Shown: positions 1-4,934 of the stretch, piece by piece | How the letters are laid out: every line of letters begins with the position of its first letter | Position numbering within the stretch: position 1 is the first letter of the stretch | Assembly (NCBI GenBank): GCA_022866185.1 | Contig: JALHUG010000146.1 | Coordinates: 1-5,858 of the forward strand | Length of the DNA stretch: 5,858 nucleotides | DNA from: Dehalococcoidia bacterium | GTDB lineage: Bacteria > Chloroflexota > Dehalococcoidia > SM23-28-2 | Reading direction: 5' to 3' | Notes under the pieces: model-generated | Seen by the model: the letters and a program-made list of their open reading frames with translations, nothing else | What the model was told of the DNA's origin: nothing | The model's database searches: none | Program-made: the position numbers and the translations under genes

Positions 1-1
1 C

Positions 2-694
2 ATCCATAGCCGCAAGACCACTGTGGCCGCCGTCCTGAACGAGGCCGGCGTCTCGCTGAACACCCGCGACCGGGTGGAGCCCGCCCTGGATGCCCCCGTG
101 AAGGATGTCCTGGCCATCCGCGTGGTTCGGGTGCGGGAGGAATCGGAGGCGGTGGGGGAGGCCATCCCCTGCGCGGTGGTCTATCAGGATGACCCCGCCA
201 TGGATCTGGGGCAGTCTGTGGTCCTGGACCCGGGCGCCGATGGCGTGATCCAGCGCGAGTACTACGTGGTGTATGAGAACGGCCAGGAGATGCAGCGAGA
301 GCTGGTGAGCGAGTCGCAGCAGCCGCCGCGCGACCAGGTCATCGCCCAGGGGACGAGGCTGGTGAACCTGGTGCAGGCGGCGGAGGGCCCCCTTCGCTAC
401 AGCCGCTCGCTGGAGATGTACGCTACCTGGTACAACCCTGCCAGTTGTGGCTGGTCGGCCGACAGCCCCTGGTACGGCATCGCCGCCACCGGCGTGCCCG
501 TCCAGCGCGGCATCGTGGCCGTAGACCCCAGCGTCATCCCCCTGGGCACCCGCCTGTACGTCCCCGGATACGGCCAGGCGATAGCCGCCGACACCGGCTC
601 GGCCGTGATTGGCAACATCATCGACCTGGGCTTCGCCGACCACGAGGTCTCCGACTGGCGCAGCGGCTGGGTCACGGTGTACGTCCTGGAGTAG
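2..694 (+). CDS. Cell-wall protein with DUF348, G5 and 3D domains (YabE/RpfB-like), 5' truncated
   Basis: The reading frame is already open at base 2 and ends at TAG 692-694, leaving 230 visible residues of a longer protein. Fragment residues about 1-44 resemble a DUF348 repeat (TVAAVLNEAGVSLNTRDRV, then an IRVVRV strand). Residues about 45-118 form a G5 domain (IPCAVV, DPGADGVIQ, ENGQ, IAQGT). Residues about 138-228 form a 3D domain, the double-psi beta-barrel found in MltA-type lytic enzymes and Bacillus YabE/YocH. The three aspartates that name it are D175 (AVDP), D197 (AADTG) and D208 (IIDLGF), with the VIPLGTRLYVPGYG core between the first two, so the fold looks intact. Known relatives are secreted peptidoglycan-binding or -cleaving proteins. 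The signal peptide and any earlier DUF348 repeats lie upstream of the window. GTG at 23 falls inside the DUF348 repeat and is unlikely to be the start. Lytic activity is inferred; wall association is well supported. Confidence 0.9.
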   Translation: MHSRKTTVAAVLNEAGVSLNTRDRVEPALDAPVKDVLAIRVVRVREESEAVGEAIPCAVVYQDDPAMDLGQSVVLDPGADGVIQREYYVVYENGQEMQRELVSESQQPPRDQVIAQGTRLVNLVQAAEGPLRYSRSLEMYATWYNPASCGWSADSPWYGIAATGVPVQRGIVAVDPSVIPLGTRLYVPGYGQAIAADTGSAVIGNIIDLGFADHEVSDWRSGWVTVYVLE

Positions 695-700
695 ACACCC

Positions 701-727
701 TCCGCTCACCCTGAGCTCGTCGAAGGG
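701..727. repeat. REP-like short intergenic element between convergent genes
   Basis: Read on the minus strand, the core is CCCTTCGACGAGCTCAGGG (709-727), continuing directly into TGAGCGGA (701-708). The ends CCCT and AGGG are complementary, and GAGCTC and TCGA are small internal palindromes. From memory this matches a short motif of the form CCTTCGACnnGCTCAGG scattered through intergenic DNA of many bacteria, including Chloroflexota and Proteobacteria metagenomes. Only one copy is present here, so the repeat status rests on that recollection. It sits between the TAG of the 3D-domain gene and the TAG of the protease gene, where a bidirectional 3'-end structure would be expected, but the stem is weak and has no T-tract. 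Confidence 0.6.
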
Positions 728-733
728 CTGCCC

Positions 734-2431
734 CTACCCCAGCCACCGCCTCCGGGCGTAACACGCGCCCGCGGTGAGAACGACCACCGCCGCAGCAACG
801 GCCCCAGCGATAGCGGCGTAGGGCGGAGCCGAGGAGCCGGACACGTCCGGGAGCTGTGCTAGGCCGCCGACGGGCGCGGGCGCCGCCGCGATCGTGATTT
901 GCCAGAGAGGGTTAGAACTGCCCCCTGCTCTCCCTATGATGATGACGGCCGCGTCATAGGCATCGTAGCGTAGATCCACCGAGCCGTCCTTGTTAGCGTC
1001 CAGCGCGAACCGATACTCTTTGAAGACGCCGCCTTTCCTCGTCCAGAGCGTCACCTGGTAACCCACCGTGTTGTCAAGGCCATCAAAGGAAATGCGGTAT
1101 CGTTGCACGCTGTCATCCAGCGTCAGCGTCGCGTAGTCTGCTGCCCATGTGTCCATCCATGTGTCCCAGTTGACATTGGAGGCATCGATGGTGAATGGCA
1201 GCCCATGCGTTCCGAAATCGTACTGGAACTCGAGCCACACCCCAGTGAAGGTTGTCTTCGGTGCCGCCACTGCTGTCCTATAGCCAGCTCCGTCTGTGTA
1301 CAACTGCTCCAGGAAGAAGTTCGACCGCGTGAATTGGTTGAACTCGTCAATCAGGTTGGAACCGTGCGTCCTCAGAACGTTGTCGATTGCAGCGAGCCCG
1401 TTGGATGTCTGATCTTCAATCCAGATTTCCTTGACGATGGCGTCGCTGAAGTCTTCCGAGAGCCGCTTCGCCCAGATGAAGTTTCCATACTCGTGCAAGC
1501 CATCGGATGTCGTGAGGCCCAATCCGTCGCTCCACTCGAACCACGGAGGCAAGTAGTTGTAGTTGTCGTTCGCGGCCGGGTAGACCTCGTCCTCCATGTA
1601 TGTGGAGGTCGTCTCCATCCACCACGATTCCTCTTGAACGTCATACGTGAACTGGACAGCATGATGGAACTCGTGGGCCGCGGTCACCTTCATGGCGCCC
1701 TTGGCGTCCCCCTCGGGGTCATCGTTCGGGGGAGCCCAATCGTAGTCCTTGTTGACCCCTATGTAGCTGCGTGACGGCGTGGTTGGCCAGTCCTCCGGAT
1801 CGGCGTATCCATAGAAGGCGAAGGCGTAAACGAACACGTCATACTTGCCATTCGGATTCCTGTTTCTTGCGTCGTTAGGGGGCTGTCCAGCGTCATTCGG
1901 AGGCGGGTTGAAACCCCTCTCGGTTACTTCCTTGGTATAGGAAGTCTCGAAGTAGGAGGCATAGCTCTCAATGTAGTCAGGCACACCGTTGGTGTTGGCA
2001 TCGGTCAGATCAGGCGCGTCCCCGGCGTCCCCGCCATCGGTCCCGGTGGTGTAGTGAAAGACAAAGTGCGTGGTCTGATAGAGTGACGGGAGCAGATGCT
2101 GTTTATCGTCTATGCCGCCATTGGGGTCCGTCGGCCTGAAGAAGACCCATCTCAGCGCTGTCCTCTCCTCCAGGGTGAGTGTCTCCCAGATGGCCAGTAT
2201 CTCGATGATCGTGGGGGTGCCACATTTCTTCGTTTCTTCGTGGGTCACAGCGGCACGATCCGGGAGCTGCGAAGGGGTCTGAGGGGTGCCCATTGCGACG
2301 CCCTGCCCCATTTGCATGCCGAGCGCGGGCGCGCTGCCGGAGAGGCCGAAAGAAAGCGCGCAGAGTAGCCCGAGGGCAACCACGAAAAGTGACGTAAGTA
2401 GGAGCACGCGGAGCGGTCTTGCGCTTCGCAT
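734..2431 (-). CDS. Secreted, C-terminally membrane-anchored HExxH metalloprotease (putative, MXAN_6640-like)
   Basis: The 565-residue product starts at ATG 2429-2431, chosen because AAAGGAG lies 7 nt upstream and a signal peptide follows at once. The frame stays open for 106 more codons upstream, but those would run through the promoter and into rsmA. Residues 1 to about 36 are a signal peptide: Arg at 2, 5 and 8, a hydrophobic core at about 9-30, and likely cleavage after SAPA. The zinc motif is HEFHH at 253-257, inside AAHEFHHAVQF, and E273 in WWMETTSTYMEDE is a candidate third ligand. Two calcium-loop-like stretches are visible: DLTDANTNGVPD (141-152) and DANKDGSVD (478-486). The tail has LPDVSG (528-533), a hydrophobic helix at about 537-557, then RRR (560-562), as in surface-anchored proteins. 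The HEFHH..WWME pattern recalls the MXAN_6640 putative metalloproteases, from memory. The substrate is unknown. Base composition is lower in GC than the neighbours. Confidence 0.85.
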   Translation of the reverse strand: MRSARPLRVLLLTSLFVVALGLLCALSFGLSGSAPALGMQMGQGVAMGTPQTPSQLPDRAAVTHEETKKCGTPTIIEILAIWETLTLEERTALRWVFFRPTDPNGGIDDKQHLLPSLYQTTHFVFHYTTGTDGGDAGDAPDLTDANTNGVPDYIESYASYFETSYTKEVTERGFNPPPNDAGQPPNDARNRNPNGKYDVFVYAFAFYGYADPEDWPTTPSRSYIGVNKDYDWAPPNDDPEGDAKGAMKVTAAHEFHHAVQFTYDVQEESWWMETTSTYMEDEVYPAANDNYNYLPPWFEWSDGLGLTTSDGLHEYGNFIWAKRLSEDFSDAIVKEIWIEDQTSNGLAAIDNVLRTHGSNLIDEFNQFTRSNFFLEQLYTDGAGYRTAVAAPKTTFTGVWLEFQYDFGTHGLPFTIDASNVNWDTWMDTWAADYATLTLDDSVQRYRISFDGLDNTVGYQVTLWTRKGGVFKEYRFALDANKDGSVDLRYDAYDAAVIIIGRAGGSSNPLWQITIAAAPAPVGGLAQLPDVSGSSAPPYAAIAGAVAAAVVVLTAGACYARRRWLG

Positions 2432-2546
2432 CACCACACTCCTTTCTAAGCAGAACACACGGCTCTGCTGCCACCAGGCCGGATCCTTTGCATTGAGGCT
2501 GAGCCCCGGGATTCTCCAGGGCAGAATGGCAAGTAGCCTTTGGAGC
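2432..2546 (-). promoter_or_regulatory. Predicted 5' leader of the protease mRNA, function unknown
   Basis: This is the stretch between the predicted start point and the protease ATG. It is long for a simple leader. It can form short stems, for example GGCTC with GAGCC (both upstream of the Shine-Dalgarno) and GCCC with GGGC further 5'. It contains a GCAAAGGATCCGGCCT segment that faintly recalls the second half of cyclic-di-GMP-I riboswitches, but the other conserved parts are not evident. I cannot assign it to a known RNA family. Confidence 0.35.
2439..2445 (-). promoter_or_regulatory. Shine-Dalgarno sequence fixing the protease start
   Basis: On the minus strand AAAGGAG is followed by 7 nt and then ATG at 2431. 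This near-perfect ribosome binding site selects ATG 2431 over the adjacent in-frame GTG GTG codons, which would be 1 and 4 nt from it, and over the much longer upstream frame. Confidence 0.85.
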
Positions 2547-2552
2547 ACACTC

Positions 2553-2580
2553 AGTATACATATCGCTGAGAAATTGTCAA
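2553..2580 (-). promoter_or_regulatory. Near-consensus sigma-70 promoter for the metalloprotease gene
   Basis: On the minus strand a perfect TTGACA (2575-2580) is followed by a 16-bp spacer and TATACT (2553-2558), a five-of-six match to TATAAT. Transcription would start near 2546, giving a leader of about 115 nt before ATG 2431. The surrounding DNA is AT-rich compared with the rest of the window. The hexamers predict strong, housekeeping-sigma transcription unless a repressor or the leader limits it. The promoter is inferred from sequence only. Confidence 0.75.
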
Positions 2581-2680
2581 GACCTGAAGACAGTGCTTTT
2601 GGAAAAGGCGACGTGGTGAACAGCGTCTCCAGCCCTCCCAGGCACGACGGTTGCCAAGCGCTCACCCCTCGCAGTAGACC

Positions 2681-2690
2681 CCAGCGCTGG
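2681..2690. promoter_or_regulatory. Perfect 10-bp palindrome upstream of rsmA (possible operator)
   Basis: CCAGCGCTGG is a perfect palindrome lying 20-30 bp upstream of the rsmA ATG and just upstream of its TATGAT. AGCGCT occurs again at 2657-2662, and GCCAAGCGCT (2653-2662) can pair with AGCGCTGGC (2683-2691) with one bulged A. The position would suit a regulator that occludes the promoter, but palindromes of this size also arise by chance in GC-rich DNA. Confidence 0.3.
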
Positions 2691-2698
2691 CTACGGGA

Positions 2699-2704
2699 TA
2701 TGAT
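2699..2704 (+). promoter_or_regulatory. -10 hexamer positioned for leaderless transcription of rsmA
   Basis: TATGAT ends 6 nt before the A of ATG 2711, so a normal -10 to start-point distance puts transcription initiation at or within a base of the start codon. There is no convincing -35 hexamer 16-18 bp upstream and no good Shine-Dalgarno before the ATG; only GGGG lies nearby. The combination is the usual signature of a leaderless mRNA. No start-site mapping is available. Confidence 0.55.
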
Positions 2705-2710
2705 CGGGGC

Positions 2711-3538
2711 ATGGTCGCCATCCGCCCCCGCAAGAGCCTCGGCCAGCACTTCCTGACCGACCGCAGGGTGCTTCAGCGCATCCTGGCTGCGGCGTCGCTC
2801 TCCTCCACGGACACGGTCATCGAGGCCGGCGCTGGCAAGGGGGTGCTCACCCAGGCCCTGGCCGCGGCGGCGGGCAAGGTCATCGCTGTGGAGATAGACG
2901 AGGCGCTATGCGCGCACCTGCGCCGTCGCCTGGCGGCCTTCCCCAACGTGGAGCCCGTCTGCGGCGACATCCTCTCCATCTCGCCCGACGAGTTGCTGAC
3001 CCACGCCCAGGCCTCGCCGCCGTACGTAGTGGTGGCCAACCTGCCCTACTACATCGCCTCCGCCGTCCTTCGCCACCTCCTGGAGAGCGCTCGGCCACCC
3101 ACCAGGATGATCGTGATGGTGCAGGCGGAGGTAGGCCAGAGCATCGCCGCCCCGCCTGGCCGCATGAGCCTCCTCAGCGTCGGCGTCCAGTTCTACGCTC
3201 AGGCCAAGGTCCTCTTCTACGTGCCGCCGCGCGCCTTCCATCCGCCGCCCAAGGTGCGCTCGGCCGTCATTCGCCTCGACGTGCGGCCAGAGCCGGCGGT
3301 TGCCGTGGACGACCGCCAGGCCTTCTTCCGCCTGGTGCATGCCGGCTTCGCCGCGCCCCGCAAGCAGCTCCGCAACGCCCTCGCCCTGGGCCTGGGCATC
3401 GACCCCGCCGCTGCTCGCAGCCTTCTCGATGCGGCGAGCATCGACCCCCAGCGCCGCGCCCAAACCCTCAGCCTGGACGAGTGGGGCTGCCTGTATCGCG
3501 CCTGGCGAGGGAACGGCTGCCCTTGTGGGCAGCAGTGA
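2711..3538 (+). CDS. rsmA: 16S rRNA (adenine1518-N6/adenine1519-N6)-dimethyltransferase RsmA (KsgA)
   Basis: RsmA uses S-adenosylmethionine to dimethylate two adjacent adenines in the 3'-terminal hairpin of 16S rRNA, late in 30S assembly. The 275 residues match the usual family length. Visible motifs in order are KSLGQHFL (8-15), the SAM-binding loop VIEAGAGKGVLT (36-47), acidic motif II AVEID (59-63), GDIL (85-88), the catalytic NLPYYIAS (110-117), FHPPPKVRSAVIRL (176-189), and the C-terminal rRNA-contact segment FFRLVHAGFAAPRKQLRNAL (205-224). Motif I has Ala where most homologues have Pro (EIGPGxGxLT). The ATG is placed correctly relative to KSLGQ and follows a -10-like TATGAT by 6 nt. ispE begins 6 nt after the stop, so the two genes are almost certainly co-transcribed. 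Confidence 0.96.
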   Translation: MVAIRPRKSLGQHFLTDRRVLQRILAAASLSSTDTVIEAGAGKGVLTQALAAAAGKVIAVEIDEALCAHLRRRLAAFPNVEPVCGDILSISPDELLTHAQASPPYVVVANLPYYIASAVLRHLLESARPPTRMIVMVQAEVGQSIAAPPGRMSLLSVGVQFYAQAKVLFYVPPRAFHPPPKVRSAVIRLDVRPEPAVAVDDRQAFFRLVHAGFAAPRKQLRNALALGLGIDPAAARSLLDAASIDPQRRAQTLSLDEWGCLYRAWRGNGCPCGQQ

Positions 3539-3544
3539 GGCCCT

Positions 3545-4432
3545 ATGCGTCTGAGACTGATGGCTCCCGCTAAGATCAACTGGACGCTGGAGGTGCTCGG
3601 CCGGCGCCCGGATGGCTTCCACGAGGTCAAGACCATCCTTCAGACCATCGACCTGTGCGACAGCCTGGAGCTGGAGTCAGCCCCTGAGCTGACCCTGGCG
3701 GCAACCGGCGAGGGCCTGCCGCCTCCTCAGGATAACCTGGCAATGAGGGCCGCCCGCCTTCTCAAGGAGAGTACGGGCTACAGCGGCGGCGCCCGGATGC
3801 GCCTGACCAAGGTCATGCCCGTAGCGGCCGGCCTGGGCGGCGGCAGCAGCGACGCCGCCGCTGCCCTGCGCGGCCTCGATCGCCTGTGGGGCCTGGCCTT
3901 GCCCCACGAGCGGCTGGTCGAGCTGGCGGCCGACGTGGGCTCGGACGTGCCCTTCTTCCTGCGCGGCGGCACCGCCCTGGCCGAGGGGCGCGGCGAGCGA
4001 ATAACCCCTCTTCCCGACGCCTCCGGAACAGCCATCCTTGTGGTCGTGCCCCCGCTGGCCATGCCCCACAAGACCCAGCGCATGTACTCCCTCTTGGGTT
4101 CCAGGGACTACAGCGACGGCGCTGCCAGCGACCGATTCGCCGACGCCCTCAGACAGGGGCGACCTTTCGAGGAGGGCGATCTGCATAATGCCTTCGACTT
4201 CGGGGCCTTCCGGGCCTTCCCCGAGCTACAGGCCTGCCGCCAGGCCCTGATACAGGCCGGAGCCGAGGCCGTTCACCTGGCCGGCAGCGGCCCGGCCCTG
4301 TTTGTGCTGCTCAGGGACGAAGAGCAAAGGGAACGCCTGGCCAGGGCAGCCGCCAGCGCCGGGGCGAAGGCCTTCGCCGCCACGACCATCCCGTCCTCGC
4401 AAGCACTGGCCACGGAGCAACTCCCCGACTGA
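3545..4432 (+). CDS. ispE: 4-(cytidine 5'-diphospho)-2-C-methyl-D-erythritol kinase IspE
   Basis: IspE is the GHMP-family kinase of the non-mevalonate (MEP) isoprenoid pathway. It phosphorylates CDP-methylerythritol at the 2-hydroxyl with ATP in the cytosol. The 295-residue product has all family signatures: APAKIN with catalytic Lys10, GRRPDGFHEVKTILQTIDLCD (19-39), the phosphate-binding MPVAAGLGGGSSDAAAAL (91-108), DVGSDVPFFLRGGTALAEGRGE with catalytic Asp134 (130-151), and the C-terminal HLAGSGPALFVLL (244-256). Trp13 replaces the common Leu after KIN, a minor variation. TGAGG, overlapping the rsmA stop, lies 4 nt before the ATG and can serve as the ribosome binding site, suggesting translational coupling. 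The next gene starts 4 nt after its stop. Its presence implies the organism makes isoprenoid precursors by the MEP route. Confidence 0.97.
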   Translation: MRLRLMAPAKINWTLEVLGRRPDGFHEVKTILQTIDLCDSLELESAPELTLAATGEGLPPPQDNLAMRAARLLKESTGYSGGARMRLTKVMPVAAGLGGGSSDAAAALRGLDRLWGLALPHERLVELAADVGSDVPFFLRGGTALAEGRGERITPLPDASGTAILVVVPPLAMPHKTQRMYSLLGSRDYSDGAASDRFADALRQGRPFEEGDLHNAFDFGAFRAFPELQACRQALIQAGAEAVHLAGSGPALFVLLRDEEQRERLARAAASAGAKAFAATTIPSSQALATEQLPD

Positions 4433-4436
4433 CGCT

Positions 4437-4859
4437 ATGGAAGAGGTATTCGCCGGTTTCGTCAGCGGCTACATCATGGCCCTAATCTTCAGCGGGCTGA
4501 TAGCCCTCATGGTCGTAGAGAGACGCAGCCGCATTCCTTATCTGGCCAAAGTGGTTGCCCCCAACCTATCGGCTGCCGCCCTGGCCGTCCCCATATCCCT
4601 GATCGCCTTCCTCCTGTGGACCGCCGTCGGCATGCTCTTCGGCCTCCTCTATCGGTACACCCTGCAGGAGGCCCCCGGCGGCGGCCTGGGCAGCCCCAAC
4701 CTTTTGTACACGCTGCTGATCATCACCTTCGCTGGCCTGATTCTGACCGCCATCGTGACCGCTTTCCGACGCCTGCCCTGGCAGGTGGCGATGATCGGCC
4801 TCTCCTTCATTGTCCTCTTCGGCTGGGTTCTGCCCCTCCTGGCTCAGGCCGCCAAATAG
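4437..4859 (+). CDS. Unrecognised 140-residue polytopic membrane protein
   Basis: I do not recognise this protein. The frame ATG 4437 to TAG 4859 encodes 140 residues with four likely membrane helices at about 7-27, 46-71, 89-110 and 115-136. The first loop is basic (ERRSRIPYLAK, 28-38), the middle one has a glycine-rich turn (QEAPGGGLGSPN, 77-88), and RRLP (111-114) sits between helices 3 and 4. By the positive-inside tendency the ERRSR and RR loops would be cytoplasmic. The ATG lies 4 nt after the ispE stop with no Shine-Dalgarno, so translation probably depends on ribosomes finishing ispE. The frame stays open upstream inside ispE, but that part is a composition artefact, rich in Pro and Arg. 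Co-transcription with ispE suggests, but does not show, a link to the envelope or isoprenoid lipids. Confidence 0.8.
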   Translation: MEEVFAGFVSGYIMALIFSGLIALMVVERRSRIPYLAKVVAPNLSAAALAVPISLIAFLLWTAVGMLFGLLYRYTLQEAPGGGLGSPNLLYTLLIITFAGLILTAIVTAFRRLPWQVAMIGLSFIVLFGWVLPLLAQAAK

Positions 4860-4874
4860 CGATACAATTCGCTA
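4857..4874. repeat. Palindrome TAGCGA-N6-TCGCTA at the end of the membrane-protein gene
   Basis: A perfect 6-bp inverted repeat separated by TACAAT begins on the TAG stop codon. As RNA it would form a short hairpin, but no T-tract follows (CCCCGCCC instead), so it is not a standard intrinsic terminator. Its right arm lies where the -35 element of the downstream promoter would be (17 bp before TACAAT at 4892), so it could instead be a protein-binding site. Confidence 0.45.
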
Positions 4875-4888
4875 CCCCGCCCGGCGAG

Positions 4889-4897
4889 TGCTACAAT
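4889..4897 (+). promoter_or_regulatory. Extended -10 promoter for the exonuclease-helicase gene
   Basis: TGCTACAAT is a TGn-extended -10 element with TACAAT, five of six matching TATAAT. No good -35 is seen; TCGCTA at 4869-4874 occupies the position. Extended -10 promoters tolerate this. The start point would be near 4904, giving a leader of about 30 nt that carries the AGGGAG ribosome binding site. Confidence 0.6.
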
Positions 4898-4923
4898 AGG
4901 GAGCCAGCCCTTTCAATCTAAGC

Positions 4924-4929
4924 AGGGAG
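4924..4929 (+). promoter_or_regulatory. Shine-Dalgarno sequence supporting a TTG start
   Basis: AGGGAG lies 5 nt upstream of TTG 4935-4937. No ATG or GTG occurs in frame between this site and the first exonuclease motif, so the ribosome binding site decides in favour of the rare TTG start. Confidence 0.7.
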
Positions 4930-4934
4930 CGCTC

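Noticed and set aside
525..533. Lipobox in the protease signal peptide (Cys24)
   Set aside because: The residues before the Cys are GLL, not the small residue needed at -1, and the Cys lies within the hydrophobic core, so the protein is not a lipoprotein. The listed coordinates are nominal; the Cys codon is near 2360 on the minus strand.
1103..1774. 223-codon plus-strand open frame opposite the protease gene
   Set aside because: Its translation is Cys/Val/Arg-rich without recognisable motifs, and the opposite strand encodes a coherent signal peptide, HEFHH motif and anchor. It is an antisense shadow.
2465..2505. Cyclic-di-GMP-I riboswitch in the protease leader
   Set aside because: Only a GCAAAG..CCGGCCT stretch resembles the aptamer. 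The GAAA-loop first stem and the normal second hairpin were not found, so I do not annotate it as a riboswitch.
521..2686. Exact 13-mer GTAGACCCCAGCG at 521-533 and 2674-2686, and 8-mer GCTCACCC at 704-711 and 2660-2667, flanking the protease gene
   Set aside because: Considered as insertion-site duplications, but the 13-mer copy lies well inside the 3D domain coding sequence and the 8-mer is short. Matches of this size are not surprising by chance in GC-rich DNA of this length.
2432..2749. N-terminal extension of the protease frame up to ATG 2749
   Set aside because: It would overlap rsmA, run through the TTGACA/TATACT promoter and place 106 unrelated residues before a clear signal peptide that has its own strong Shine-Dalgarno.
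2906..3622. 238-codon minus-strand open frame across rsmA and the start of ispE
   Set aside because: Long antisense frames are expected in GC-rich DNA. rsmA and ispE motifs are complete on the plus strand and this product resembles nothing.
4302..4436. Upstream extension of the membrane-protein frame inside ispE
   Set aside because: The extra 45 residues are Pro/Arg/Ser-rich out-of-frame translation of ispE. The membrane-like sequence begins only at ATG 4437.
4857..4885. Intrinsic terminator after the membrane-protein gene
   Set aside because: The stem is only 6 bp, begins on the stop codon and is followed by C/G-rich DNA with no T-tract.
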